DNA of 64,000 bases, from positions 434,001-498,000 of the forward strand of contig NZ_CP032134.1 of NCBI RefSeq assembly GCF_002165375.2, in the 5' to 3' direction. The notes beneath the pieces are model-generated. The model saw nothing but the letters and a program-made list of their open reading frames with translations. It had not been told where the DNA came from and did no database searches. Made by a program: the position numbers and the translations under genes. Source of the DNA: Acinetobacter chinensis (lineage in GTDB: Bacteria; Pseudomonadota; Gammaproteobacteria; Pseudomonadales; Moraxellaceae). How positions within the stretch are numbered: the first letter of the stretch is position 1; each line of letters opens with the position of its first letter. Shown here piece by piece: positions 53,326 to 62,396 of this stretch.

Positions 53326-53439
53326 TTACTTTTGTTTTTTAAGCTTTTTTTGGAGTTTTTTCAATTTACCTTCGTGTTTTGAAATTTTGTCCAAACGTGC
53401 TTTGATTTGTTTCTTTAAAGATTTAACTTGCTTTGACAT
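53326..53439 (-). CDS. 37-residue Lys-rich coiled-coil peptide
   Basis: The ORF MSKQVKSLKKQIKARLDKIS ending LKKLQKKLKKQK is highly basic and helical. A strong AAGGAG lies 7 bases before the second of two adjacent ATGs (53439); the first (53442) is too close. Its start is directly beside the stop of the upstream gene, so the two are translationally coupled. The peptide may bind nucleic acid or its partner; nothing is known to me. Confidence 0.6.
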   Translation of the reverse strand: MSKQVKSLKKQIKARLDKISKHEGKLKKLQKKLKKQK

Positions 53440-53443
53440 CATG

Positions 53444-53638
53444 TTACTCCTTCGTTTTGCTATCCGTTGGCTGATGCTTTTTGATAAAACTACGGATAAA
53501 TTTTCTTAACTCACGTGCCGCACTGGTATCGAGACTTTCACACAATTGTAAAAACTCATCCCGTTCAGCACTGTTAATGCGAATTAAGAGCTGACCATCT
53601 TTTTTATTCACCTTTGTCTTTTTGGGTAATTCAGCCAT
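53444..53638 (-). CDS. Small ribbon-helix-helix-like protein
   Basis: I chose the ATG at 53638 (MAELPKKTKVNKKDGQLLIR), with GGGGAT about 9 bases upstream. The 64-residue protein has a short strand (QLLIRINS) followed by two helices (AERDEFLQLCESLDTSAARE, then LRKFIRSFIKKHQ), the layout of MetJ/Arc DNA-binding proteins such as antitoxins and copy-number or partition factors. It is the first gene of a two-gene unit with the 37-residue peptide. Confidence 0.6.
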   Translation of the reverse strand: MAELPKKTKVNKKDGQLLIRINSAERDEFLQLCESLDTSAARELRKFIRSFIKKHQPTDSKTKE

Positions 53639-53668
53639 CACGTATTTATCCCCAAAGGTGAAAATCAA

Positions 53669-53969
53669 AATGTATATACAATATATATACGTTTTAAAAA
53701 TAAAGCAAATTTAACTTATTTAAAATATTTAATTATTTTATGTTTTAATGAAATCCAATGTGAGAATGTGTGTTTTCAAGCTATAACATCTTGTTATCAT
53801 TGTCTTTATTTTAAGCAGTGAAAAATATCTGTTCTGTCATTTAACTATTCTGCTGAAAAAGAAGTTGTATATGGGTTTTAAGGTGTTGTGAATATATCTA
53901 TTGCCATACATGATAGTGCGTCTATGAGGTCGGTAATTTTCAGACCTCCTAATAATAAGTGAGTTCAAT
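53669..53969. other. AT-rich intergenic region
   Basis: About 300 bases between the small RHH-like gene and the next hypothetical. It contains the promoters of both but nothing else that I can name. Confidence 0.4.
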
Positions 53970-54401
53970 ATGAATTGTAGAATAGAGCAATATCCAACAA
54001 AACTTTTTATAGAAAATATTGAATTTAATCAAAATACTCAGTTTATGGATGTTAATAAGAATTTTTCGGTTAAGTCATTTGTTTCAAAGAGAGCGCATGG
54101 CGAAGTCACCGTAGATTATATGGATTACACTTTTTTTGAAGATGGACGTGAAATCAATGTCTCGGTCTATTTTATAGATCATCAGATTGAGAAAGCGACT
54201 ATTATGATTCCTGCAATTAATGATGATTATGATCATACGGATGATATGGATTTTTATCGACAAAGAGATCAACGTGAGAAAAAGTACCAAAAATGGTTGG
54301 ATCGTGTGTTAATACAAACAAATTCAGAAGCAGATCACACTCATATCGTGGTTGGCTCTGATAAGAGTGAAAACACGTTTATTGTTATCGGTTGGGTTTG
54401 A
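53970..54401 (+). CDS. Hypothetical cytosolic protein
   Basis: The 143-residue protein has no signal peptide or membrane segment. It is acidic with strand-like segments (GEVTVDYMDYTFFEDGREIN, VSVYFIDHQIEKATIMIP) and an acidic-to-basic helical stretch (DFYRQRDQREKKYQKWLDRV). No family recognised. The codon use is AT-rich, and the neighbours are accessory genes. Confidence 0.55.
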   Translation: MNCRIEQYPTKLFIENIEFNQNTQFMDVNKNFSVKSFVSKRAHGEVTVDYMDYTFFEDGREINVSVYFIDHQIEKATIMIPAINDDYDHTDDMDFYRQRDQREKKYQKWLDRVLIQTNSEADHTHIVVGSDKSENTFIVIGWV

Positions 54402-54577
54402 GTTTAAAGCATTGATATTAAGTGTTTTAACTGGTCATTGTTTTAAGTTTTTTGATTTGGAAAAGTGTTTTGAGCTAATACAAAATTTTGCTTGAAAATC
54501 ACACGGGAAAGCGTAATATCAGCCTTGCATCACATCACCAATGTTGCGGTGAATATACAGTCTGAAAGGTAAATAAA

Positions 54578-54784
54578 ATGGCGAAGAAAAAAGCTGCGCC
54601 TGAAGTTGTGATTCACAACTTTGTGGCAAAACACATGAATGATTTTAACAAGAGCCAGACTTTTGTAGATCGGAAAAAGAATGCAAAACGAGGTTATGCA
54701 AAACATAAAAAAGGGGGATACTCAAATGATTATCTCCCTTTTTTATTGTCTGTGAATTCTTCCGTTTTATGTCAGGTGATCTGA
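54578..54784 (+). CDS. Small basic protein with internal terminator, possible ArfA-like ribosome-rescue factor
   Basis: The 68-codon ORF has AAGG(TAAATAA) before its ATG. The product is basic (FVDRKKNAKRGYAKHKKGGY) and ends in a hydrophobic tail (LPFLLSVNSSVLCQVI). A strong intrinsic terminator (54707-54744 stem, T-run to 54744) lies wholly inside the coding region, so most transcripts would end at about codon 55 with no stop codon. That is the arrangement by which E. coli arfA is controlled: truncated nonstop mRNA is destroyed by tmRNA unless trans-translation fails. The sequence itself is only loosely similar to ArfA and also recalls a small DUF family of basic proteins, so the name is inferred. 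Confidence 0.5.
   Translation: MAKKKAAPEVVIHNFVAKHMNDFNKSQTFVDRKKNAKRGYAKHKKGGYSNDYLPFLLSVNSSVLCQVI
54707..54744 (+). terminator. Intrinsic terminator inside the ORF
   Basis: A 14-bp stem, AAAAAAGGGGGATA paired with TATCTCCCTTTTTT (one G-T), with a 10-base loop and T-run. It covers codons 44-56 of the ORF at 54578. Confidence 0.85.
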
Positions 54785-54827
54785 ACAGTAAAAATGATGC
54801 AGTGATATAAAAGAAATTCTTTCTCTG

Positions 54828-57125
54828 TTATGCACTGATAATACGTGTTGCAGATTTCACCATATCTTCCAGACCATGTGTCTTAAAATAATATTCCATC
54901 CAGCTTTTCACCATCAGTGGATTACTCACTTTCAGAACACGCTCCAGCAATTCCTCTGCATCACTCATTGGGACATGACAGATTGCTTTACGTACCCGTA
55001 AGATATTACTTGAACTCATGGACAGGGTATTGAAGCCCATTGCCATCAGCAGAATTGCTGTTAAAGGATCACCTGCCATTTCACCGCAGATACTGATCGG
55101 TTTGTCGTATTTATGGCACTCTTTGACCAGTCGGCTCAGCGCACGCAGTACTGATGGATGGAAATGCGAATAAACGTTGGCAACCCGAGGATTGTTGCGG
55201 TCAACCGCCAGCAGATACTGAGTCAGGTCATTGGAACCTACAGAGAAGAAGTCCACCAGTTCAGCAAATTCTTCAATCTGTAAAAGCACACTGGGTACTT
55301 CAACCATGATACCAATTTTAGGTTTGGTGATTTTGACCTGTTCTTCTTCCTGAACAGCGACCCAGTCACGTTCAAGCAGATAAAGCGCTTCTTCAACTTC
55401 ACTGACACTGGTGACCATTGGCAGTAAAATATGCAGATTGTTCAGACCAATACTTGCTTTGAGCATTGCACGGATCTGTGAAGAAAAAATTTCAGGATGA
55501 TCCAGGGTAAAGCGGATACCACGCCATCCCAGTGCAGAGTTTTCTTCTTCAATGGAAAAATACGGCAGGTCTTTGTCTGCACCAATATCCAGGGTACGCA
55601 TCACTACGGGTTTATTGGCAAAGTGACTGAGCTGCTGACGGTAAATCAGACGCTGCTCTTCTTCACCAGGGAAACGGTCACGAAGCATAAACGGAATTTC
55701 GGAACGGTAAAGCCCGACCCCTTTGGCACCACGCTGTACACCACGGACAACATCAATCATCAATCCTGTGTTGACATACAGCTTGACTGCTACACCATCT
55801 GGGGTAACAGCATCTTTGGTTTCGTACTGTTTTAAGTCTTTTGCAATCTGTTCTTCTTCTTTCTGGACTTCTTTATATCGGGTACGCAGACGACGCGGTG
55901 GATTAATGAAGACCCGTCCCTGATGAGCATCCACAATCATTTCAACATCATCAAGCGTGTTGATCGGAAGTTCTGTCACTCCGACAACGGTTGGAATCCC
56001 CAGTGCGCGAGCCACGATCACCATGTGCGAGTTCATCGCACCTTCGGTTGTGACAATCGCTGCAATTTTATCGACGGGCAGTTCCACCAGTGCAGCTGTG
56101 GAAATTTCTTCACCGATTAGAATGCTTTCGTCAGTCAGTTCACGGTGACTGGAGTCGGCTTCCTGCAGGAAAGCCAGGATACGTCGTCCAAGATCACGCA
56201 GGTCAGAAACCCGTTCCCGCAGATAGTCATCTTCCATCTGTGCAAACAGTGCTACATGATTATCAATGACATTGCGGACAGCCCCCTGTGCCCAGTTACC
56301 ATCACGGATTTCAGTTTTGATTTCAGCAGGCAGGGCATTTTCATCAAGCATCCGCAGGAACACGCTGAATAAAGCCCGTTCTTCTGCCATCAATGCATCC
56401 TGCATTTTTTCATCCAGAGACAGAATTTCCTGTCTGACTGATGCGATGGCATTATCCAGTAACAGCAGCTCTTCACTGATGTCATCTGCTTCACGGTCGG
56501 GAACAGCGTCCAGATCAGCAGGGGGATATAAAATAACAGCGCGACCTAAAGCAATACCGCCTGAACCAGAAACGCCCTGGAAGGTTTTGTAGGCAGGGGT
56601 GTTGCTGGGTTTACGGAAGACGTCAATATTTCCAACAGCATGAGCATGTGCAATCACGCCTGAAAGCTGAGCACACAGGGTCACCAGAAAAGATTCTGCG
56701 GCTTCGCTGAAATCCTGCGACTCTCTGTTCTGAACAACCAGTACACCCATAACTTTACGGCGGTACATGACCGGCACACCCAGGAAAGAATTGTAGATTT
56801 CCTCTCCGGTTTCAGGCAGATATAAAAACCGCTCATGTTTAGGTGCATTGTCCAGGTTGACAATTTCTTCACGCTGACCGACTAGACCGACCAGACCTTC
56901 ACTGGTGTGCAGTGAAACATGACCGACAGATTCGGGATTCAGACCTTTGGATGCCATCAGCAGATAACGCTGATTGCGTTCATCCAGTAAATAGATGGAG
57001 CAGACGTCAACATGCATGGCTTGCGCCACCTGGTTGACCATAATGTCGAGTGATTCATGCAGACTGGTGGACGCATTGATTTCCTGCACAATGCGTCTTA
57101 AGGTGTCCAGCTGCATATTCGACAT
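54828..57125 (-). CDS. ptsP: Phosphoenolpyruvate--protein phosphotransferase PtsP (EI-Ntr)
   Basis: The 765-residue protein has an N-terminal GAF domain (about 1-165, LHESLDIMVNQVAQAMHVDV) and the enzyme I part. The phospho-His is in TTEGAMNSHMVIVARALGIP, and the PEP-binding C-terminal barrel has LYRSEIPFMLRDRFPGEEEQ, GWRGIRFTLDHPEIF and SICGEMAGDP. It phosphorylates NPr in the nitrogen-related PTS, a regulatory system. It lies downstream of rppH on the same strand, as in many gammaproteobacteria (rppH-ptsP), with an 81-base gap. Confidence 0.95.
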   Translation of the reverse strand: MSNMQLDTLRRIVQEINASTSLHESLDIMVNQVAQAMHVDVCSIYLLDERNQRYLLMASKGLNPESVGHVSLHTSEGLVGLVGQREEIVNLDNAPKHERFLYLPETGEEIYNSFLGVPVMYRRKVMGVLVVQNRESQDFSEAAESFLVTLCAQLSGVIAHAHAVGNIDVFRKPSNTPAYKTFQGVSGSGGIALGRAVILYPPADLDAVPDREADDISEELLLLDNAIASVRQEILSLDEKMQDALMAEERALFSVFLRMLDENALPAEIKTEIRDGNWAQGAVRNVIDNHVALFAQMEDDYLRERVSDLRDLGRRILAFLQEADSSHRELTDESILIGEEISTAALVELPVDKIAAIVTTEGAMNSHMVIVARALGIPTVVGVTELPINTLDDVEMIVDAHQGRVFINPPRRLRTRYKEVQKEEEQIAKDLKQYETKDAVTPDGVAVKLYVNTGLMIDVVRGVQRGAKGVGLYRSEIPFMLRDRFPGEEEQRLIYRQQLSHFANKPVVMRTLDIGADKDLPYFSIEEENSALGWRGIRFTLDHPEIFSSQIRAMLKASIGLNNLHILLPMVTSVSEVEEALYLLERDWVAVQEEEQVKITKPKIGIMVEVPSVLLQIEEFAELVDFFSVGSNDLTQYLLAVDRNNPRVANVYSHFHPSVLRALSRLVKECHKYDKPISICGEMAGDPLTAILLMAMGFNTLSMSSSNILRVRKAICHVPMSDAEELLERVLKVSNPLMVKSWMEYYFKTHGLEDMVKSATRIISA

Positions 57126-57206
57126 AAAACTGCTCCAGTTAAAAATTAATCCTGAATATATTTATAACAACAGTAGTCCATAAAATCTGCATTTTAATGC
57201 GATTTT

Positions 57207-57689
57207 TTATGGTTTTTTCATGGGTAACTGATTGCACAGTTCCACCATGGCTTTACGGTATACATCGCGTTTAAAATTCACGACCTGACCCAGTGGGTAC
57301 CAGTAACTGACCCATTGCCATTGATCAAACTCAGGAGGGTCTGAAAGGTTCAGCTGAATGTTTTTTGCAGACGCTGTCAGTTTCAATAAAAACCACTTCT
57401 GTTTTTGACCAATACATACAGGATCTGAATCCGTGCGTATATACCGATGCGGCAAACGATAGCGCAACCAGCCTTTTGTCTGCGCTACGATTTCGACGTG
57501 TTCGGGCAGTAAGCCAACTTCTTCTCTCAGCTCACGGAAAAGTGCCTGTTCAGGGGATTCTCCAAGCTGGATACCTCCTTGTGGAAATTGCCAAGCATTG
57601 TGACCAATGCGTTTTGCCCATAAAACCTGTCCAAAGTCGTTTGCCAAAATGATCCCGACGTTGGGTCGGAAACCTTCTGAATCGATCAT
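57207..57689 (-). CDS. rppH: RNA pyrophosphohydrolase
   Basis: I chose the ATG at 57689 (MIDSEGFRPNVGIILAN), with AGGTG about 7 bases upstream; the longer frame is improbable. The 160-residue protein has the Nudix box GGIQLGESPEQALFRELREE with VGL, preceded by WQFPQGG. RppH removes pyrophosphate from the 5' end of mRNA and so starts RNase E decay; rne is 37 kb away. It is followed by ptsP. Confidence 0.95.
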   Translation of the reverse strand: MIDSEGFRPNVGIILANDFGQVLWAKRIGHNAWQFPQGGIQLGESPEQALFRELREEVGLLPEHVEIVAQTKGWLRYRLPHRYIRTDSDPVCIGQKQKWFLLKLTASAKNIQLNLSDPPEFDQWQWVSYWYPLGQVVNFKRDVYRKAMVELCNQLPMKKP

Positions 57690-57871
57690 CTGGCACCTAA
57701 AATTGTTTAATATCTCTGACTTTATATATGGGGATACTCTCTTTTTTATCCAGCTCGATAAAGTCAAAGTAATAATGTTGTAAAATTGCTATGATCTTAA
57801 CGAATTTCTATCGACTAGCGGTGATAGATTTACAATTTTTTTCTTAAATTTCAGTTTAAACGGGTATTTTC

Positions 57872-58522
57872 ATGAAATTGGCGTTATTTGACCTGGATCA
57901 CACCTTATTAAATACCGATTCTGACCACTCCTGGGGTGAGTTTCTGGTCAATGAGGGGCTGGTGGATCCTGTCCATCACCGTGCAATGAATGATAAATTT
58001 TATGAAGATTACAAAGCAGGGCAGCTTGACCCGATTGCCTACAATGAATTTGTCTTTGAATTTTTAACAAAGCATGACAATGAATATTTAACTGAACTGC
58101 ATCAGTTGTTTATGAAAAAAGTGATTCGTCCACAAATGCGTCCGGAAGGCTTCAAAGCGATTCAGCGACATAAAGATGCGGGACATGAGCTGGTGGGAAT
58201 TACAGCAACTTCTGATTTTATTACTGCGCCGATTTTCCGTGAATTTGGTATTACCGAAATTATTGCGACCAATGCAGAAGTTGTGGATGGAAAATACACA
58301 GGCAAAGTAATCAATATTCCATGTTATCAGAAAGGCAAACTGGCGCGTCTGGATCAGTGGCTGGAAGGGCGTGATGTGACAGAGTCCTGGGCATATTCAG
58401 ACTCGATCAATGACCGTTTTCTGCTGGAGTATGCAGATCATGCTTTTGCGATTAACCCTGATGACCGTCTGGAAGCATTAGCAGAAGAGCAGCGCTGGGA
58501 AATTCAGGACTGGTCGATTTAA
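57872..58522 (+). CDS. HAD-IB family phosphatase (phosphoserine phosphatase-like)
   Basis: The 216-residue protein has motif I LFDLDHTLLNTDSDHSW, motif II GITATSDFI, and motif III/IV KGKLARLDQWL and YSDSINDRFLL. It belongs to the SerB-like subfamily (HAD-IB), which includes phosphoserine, phosphoethanolamine or lysophosphatidate-type phosphatases. The substrate is not determined. It is divergent from rppH. Confidence 0.88.
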   Translation: MKLALFDLDHTLLNTDSDHSWGEFLVNEGLVDPVHHRAMNDKFYEDYKAGQLDPIAYNEFVFEFLTKHDNEYLTELHQLFMKKVIRPQMRPEGFKAIQRHKDAGHELVGITATSDFITAPIFREFGITEIIATNAEVVDGKYTGKVINIPCYQKGKLARLDQWLEGRDVTESWAYSDSINDRFLLEYADHAFAINPDDRLEALAEEQRWEIQDWSI

Positions 58523-58665
58523 GCTGGATCTGTTCATGGTGTGATGATTCTGAAAAAAACAGAATCTGCTGAATGTTTAGCCAAAAGTATGATGCAGAAT
58601 ACTTTTCTTTCACTTAAAAGATGCTATGTTGAGAACAGTATTTTACTTGCAGAGGAAGAATAACA

Positions 58666-58908
58666 ATGAGCCAGACACGTCCAAGAATGACCAATCTGTT
58701 TGAACAGCTCGGACTTGATTCAAGCGAAGAAGGGATTCAGACATTTATTGAAAATCATCAGATGGATGCCTCTATGTCCATTACTCAGGCACCGTTCTGG
58801 ACGGATGCACAGCGTCAGTTCCTGTCTGAAAAAATTCAGTCGGATGGTGAATGGGCTACAGTGGTGGATCAGCTGAATGAGTCATTGCATGAAGACTCTG
58901 TAGAATAA
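58666..58908 (+). CDS. DUF2789-family protein
   Basis: The 80-residue acidic protein matches DUF2789: NLFEQLGLDSSEEGIQTFIE, ITQAPFWTDAQRQFLSEKI and SDGEWATVVDQLNESL. AGAGGAAG lies 8 bases upstream of the ATG. The function is unknown. A terminator follows. Confidence 0.85.
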   Translation: MSQTRPRMTNLFEQLGLDSSEEGIQTFIENHQMDASMSITQAPFWTDAQRQFLSEKIQSDGEWATVVDQLNESLHEDSVE

Positions 58909-58935
58909 TTCAGTGCGCTGAACGGCTGCTGAAAA

Positions 58936-58967
58936 TAAAAAATCCTCCCTAAGTGGAGGATTTTTTA
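58936..58967 (+). terminator. Terminator of the DUF2789 gene
   Basis: Stem AATCCTCC/GGAGGATT with six T; its A-run can also terminate the convergent LysR gene. Confidence 0.88.
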
Positions 58968-59004
58968 TTTTCAGCTTTTGTTGCGATCAGAAATAATGTC
59001 TGGA

Positions 59005-59862
59005 TTATTTCATCATCTCAATCAGTTCCTGAACCGCACGTGACTGAGTCCGTCCTGGATGCCAGACCATCCCCAGTTTACGGTTCATTTCAAAATTCAG
59101 ATCAAGCTGTTTCAAATCCTGATTCAGCAAAGTTTTAGGCAGTACAGACCATCCCAGACCAATCGACACCAGCATGCGGATCGACTCCAGTGGGTTGTTG
59201 CTCATGGTAATTTTAGGTTTCAACCCTTTCTTTTCGAACTCTGCCAGGGTGATCTGACTGGTATAGGTCTGTGCAGCAGGCAACAGACTCGGATATTCAA
59301 TCAAATCTTCCAGTTTCAGGTTGTTGATCTGTGCCAGTGGATGAAATGGCGCAACCACAAATACCAGCGGATCATTCCACATGGTGAAATAGTTCAGCCG
59401 GTCATCTCCTGTTGGCGGTAAAGTCAGAAACGCCAGTTCAAGATCTCCTGCCAGTACCTGTTCGTGTGCTTGTTCTGAGTCCACAAAATGGACATCCAGT
59501 TTGACTTCAGGAAACTGCTGAACATAGTTTTTCAGATGGTCAGGCAGATGGTGTAACCCAATATGGTGACTGGTACCAATTTTCAGTTTGCCACGGACTT
59601 CACCCTGTTCATGGCTGAGCGTATGGTGAATATCACCCAGTTCATTCAGCCAGTTTTTGACTTTAGGCAGCAGGGAATGAGCGGCATGTGTCGCCTGCAC
59701 GCCTCGTCCAGCCGACTCAAACAGTTTGACACCAAAATATTCTTCCAGGCTGTGAATCCTTTTGGTCACAGCGGGCTGAGTAATAAATAAAAGTTCTGCC
59801 GCCATAGAAATTGATCCTGTTTCCATGACTTTCACAAAGGCTTCAAAGGCTGCTAAATTCAT
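59005..59862 (-). CDS. LysR-family regulator
   Basis: The 285-residue protein has the LysR HTH at about 1-60 (MNLAAFEAFVKVMETGSISM, AAELLFITQPAVTKRIHSLE) and a substrate-binding domain (KIGTSHHIGLHHLPDHLKNY, SIGLGWSVLPKTLLNQDLKQ). The target is unknown. leuC is 2.5 kb away on the other strand and is a possible but unproven target. Divergent from the next gene by about 190 bases. Confidence 0.87.
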   Translation of the reverse strand: MNLAAFEAFVKVMETGSISMAAELLFITQPAVTKRIHSLEEYFGVKLFESAGRGVQATHAAHSLLPKVKNWLNELGDIHHTLSHEQGEVRGKLKIGTSHHIGLHHLPDHLKNYVQQFPEVKLDVHFVDSEQAHEQVLAGDLELAFLTLPPTGDDRLNYFTMWNDPLVFVVAPFHPLAQINNLKLEDLIEYPSLLPAAQTYTSQITLAEFEKKGLKPKITMSNNPLESIRMLVSIGLGWSVLPKTLLNQDLKQLDLNFEMNRKLGMVWHPGRTQSRAVQELIEMMK

Positions 59863-60055
59863 TGCTCACTCATCCATAAAGAATTTTTATGCTTAATTCA
59901 TTATTTAGAAGTTTTAAGAATTAATCAAAGTAAAATTTCATAAATTTTTAATTTCAAACTTCTGTAGTGTATATACGAGGGGCTGAATTACAATTTTCTG
60001 ACTTTAGAGATGCTAATTTCAGCTAAGTTAAATAAAAATAAATACAGAGCCATGT

Positions 60056-60886
60056 ATGCATAAACAGACCACCAATCAGCATCCGTACAGAAGGCATTTC
60101 AGTGAAATCAGCTGGTCTGTATTTTTTATTGTCAGTGCGGTGGTTTTCATGATGACTGCAGGTATTGGCTATGCTTCCGGAAATTTTACGTTACTGCTGA
60201 TTCCTGCTGTTTTTATGCTGATCTGGGGGATTTCCCGTTTTAAAAGTATGCATAAAATGGCACGACTGGATGCATTTCAGATCCCATCATATATTCTGTC
60301 CGATTTTTCACGGCAGTATCCTGGGTATGGAGCTGCACAGCTCAAACAGATTGAAGAGGGATTTAAGGATTATCTGGCATTGCATCTGATTAAGAAACAG
60401 GCCTATGCGATGCCTTCAAAGTCAGTGGATGCATTGTGGCATCTTTTACTGGAAAAATACGCGGGCTTTTATGCAGAAATGTGTCAGCAGTTACTTGGAT
60501 TTCAGTTGTATCACTATCCACATGCAGAGGAGGTGTCAGCAGGGGAACATCGGGTTCACCGACTTCAGCTGTTGCACAGCTGGCAGGTGAGTTGCCGTCT
60601 GCATGGGGTTAAAGGTCTGCATCCAGAGCAGATTCCTCGCTTGTTTCAGGTCGATCAGAACGTTGCCTGGTCAGCAGGTTTTATTTTTCAAATGACGCTG
60701 ATTTATGCTTTATATGATCAGTTCTCTATTCGGGACAGTGGTTCAAACTCATCCGGTTGTTCTTCTTCCACTTCGGGTACAGCCAGTCATTCTGACAGTC
60801 GTGACTGTTCAGAAAGTTCATCGTCCTCAGATTCATCTTCATCCTGTAGCAGTTGCAGCAGCTGTGGAGGCGGTGGTGGTGATTAA
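60056..60886 (+). CDS. Membrane protein with GRDP-like domain and Ser/Cys/Gly-rich tail
   Basis: The 276-residue protein has two hydrophobic segments (about 21-41 and 45-61). A middle region reads MPSKSVDALWHLLLEKYAGF, like the S-x2-V-D-x-L-W-H signature of glycine-rich-domain proteins, with HYPHAE after it. The last 50 residues are almost only Ser, Cys, Gly and Asp (SSSCSSCSSCGGGGGD). Some bacterial families end in such Cys/Gly-rich tails, thought to be processed or to bind metals, but their role is not clear. Most of the tail is one repetitive low-complexity run. There is no obvious partner gene. Confidence 0.6.
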   Translation: MHKQTTNQHPYRRHFSEISWSVFFIVSAVVFMMTAGIGYASGNFTLLLIPAVFMLIWGISRFKSMHKMARLDAFQIPSYILSDFSRQYPGYGAAQLKQIEEGFKDYLALHLIKKQAYAMPSKSVDALWHLLLEKYAGFYAEMCQQLLGFQLYHYPHAEEVSAGEHRVHRLQLLHSWQVSCRLHGVKGLHPEQIPRLFQVDQNVAWSAGFIFQMTLIYALYDQFSIRDSGSNSSGCSSSTSGTASHSDSRDCSESSSSSDSSSSCSSCSSCGGGGGD

Positions 60887-61036
60887 CCTGAATTTTTATT
60901 ATGTTGAAAGCTTGATCTGTGTGGAATATCAGTTTCTTAAATGTGAAAACTGTATCTGGGGTTCAGCTGGACAGCCTGAGTCCATACATCGGTCTTGTCA
61001 GATGATAACAGAATCCGACTCATGGTCTGGACGGCT

Positions 61037-61279
61037 TCAGGCTGCATCACTGGCATTCAGGGATTTTTTACGATCCTGCGCATTCCATGCTTTTTCATGG
61101 AAAAAGAATGCAATCGCCTGAACAGTAGGTTCAATCAGGCTTAAAGTAATCGCCATCCACAGATTACCGGTAATCACGTATGCGACCAGCATTGCAACAG
61201 TGATGTGCATGATGTAATAGCTGAGCGTTTTTTTGAAAATCCGTTGATTGCTTTGAACAAAATTATGAATACGAGCCAT
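61037..61279 (-). CDS. DUF2061 small membrane protein
   Basis: The 80-residue protein (from ATG 61279) matches DUF2061: RIFKKTLSYYIMHITVAMLV, AYVITGNLWMAITLSLIEPT and FFFHEKAWN. Two membrane segments. Function unknown. It is convergent with the 60056 gene and divergent from the next lipoprotein gene. Confidence 0.82.
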   Translation of the reverse strand: MARIHNFVQSNQRIFKKTLSYYIMHITVAMLVAYVITGNLWMAITLSLIEPTVQAIAFFFHEKAWNAQDRKKSLNASDAA

Positions 61280-61473
61280 GAGCGTCACCACAGGATGAGA
61301 AGATAATTAAATAATAATCATTATCATTTAAAATGTAAAAGAGATTTTTTTATTCGTGATCATTGGATTTGTAAATGATCTTTATTCAGTGGGTAATTTT
61401 AAAAAATATTGTTTAAAAATAAATACTATTAAATATAATCACTTAATTATACTTTTATTGTTCTGGTGGTCAT

Positions 61474-62109
61474 GTGAAATTAAGATGCTGTGTATTGGGG
61501 TTTACAGTTGTACTGACTGGATGTGGTGGGAGTTCCTATTTAAAGGACTTACCCGAAAAGGATTTACTGGAGGCAGCACTTGAATCACAACGTATTGAAA
61601 GTGAAATGACCTTAAAAATGCAGATTTGTGGAGATTTGCAGTCATTAGGGTTTGAAGCACAACAGGAAGCTCGTGAATATGGACGTGAATTAAGACGAGC
61701 CTATGAATATTATGAGCGTCAAACTAGACCGTTTAACCGTAAAGTCCGTCGCTATCTGAATGATTATGATGCGCAATATGGTGCTGAACATCGGGAACAA
61801 TTAAGGGAAGCTAATTTTCAGTTGAATATGCTTCCTGCGCGTCTTGCGACTGCAAAGTTTTTTGGTGTGGACAGTAAGGAAGTAAAAGAAGCCTTGTCTG
61901 AGCCGAATCCACATTTTTCATTTTCAGGTGGCAACCCAAACTCGGTCATTATGATTCAGGCCTTACATGAAAAAGAAAAAAATATTAAGTCACAGTGTGA
62001 AAAACTGATGGCCCAGGTTTTTGACGATAAAATTCAACCCAACTTTTCCAGATATGGCGATGAATATAAAAAAATTACAGGAATGCAAAGCCTGAAAATG
62101 GCAGATTAA
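61474..62109 (+). CDS. Lipoprotein with helical charged domain
   Basis: The GTG at 61474 starts MKLRCCVLGFTVVLTGC with lipobox LTGC (Cys17). The mature region of about 195 residues is charged and helical (EAQQEAREYGRELRRAYEYY, ERQTRPFNRKVRRYLNDYDA) and lacks known motifs. It is probably attached to the outer membrane. The family is unknown to me. Confidence 0.65.
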   Translation: MKLRCCVLGFTVVLTGCGGSSYLKDLPEKDLLEAALESQRIESEMTLKMQICGDLQSLGFEAQQEAREYGRELRRAYEYYERQTRPFNRKVRRYLNDYDAQYGAEHREQLREANFQLNMLPARLATAKFFGVDSKEVKEALSEPNPHFSFSGGNPNSVIMIQALHEKEKNIKSQCEKLMAQVFDDKIQPNFSRYGDEYKKITGMQSLKMAD

Positions 62110-62396
62110 CCGACCTGAAATTTTCATATTTGAATATTGCATGCATGGAATAAGTTGGTTGATGGTTTTATCAGGCACAACAGGTGTCTGATAAAACTCA
62201 ATATTTTTTATAGGCTGAAAAGCGTACGTAATCGATTTAGCACGTTTAAGAACACAGTGATGTTTGGAATGAATGTGTTTTTAAATAATTCCAAAAAGTT
62301 TTTAAATTAATAAAAATGATAAATTAGATTTATGTGAAAACGTGGTTATAATCAAAGTTAATGAAAGAATTACCCAGTCCAGTGGAGCGCATCGAC

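Noticed and set aside
62110..62396. Leucine attenuator leader peptide upstream of leuC
   Set aside because: No short ORF with consecutive Leu codons and no terminator/antiterminator pair were seen in the gap.
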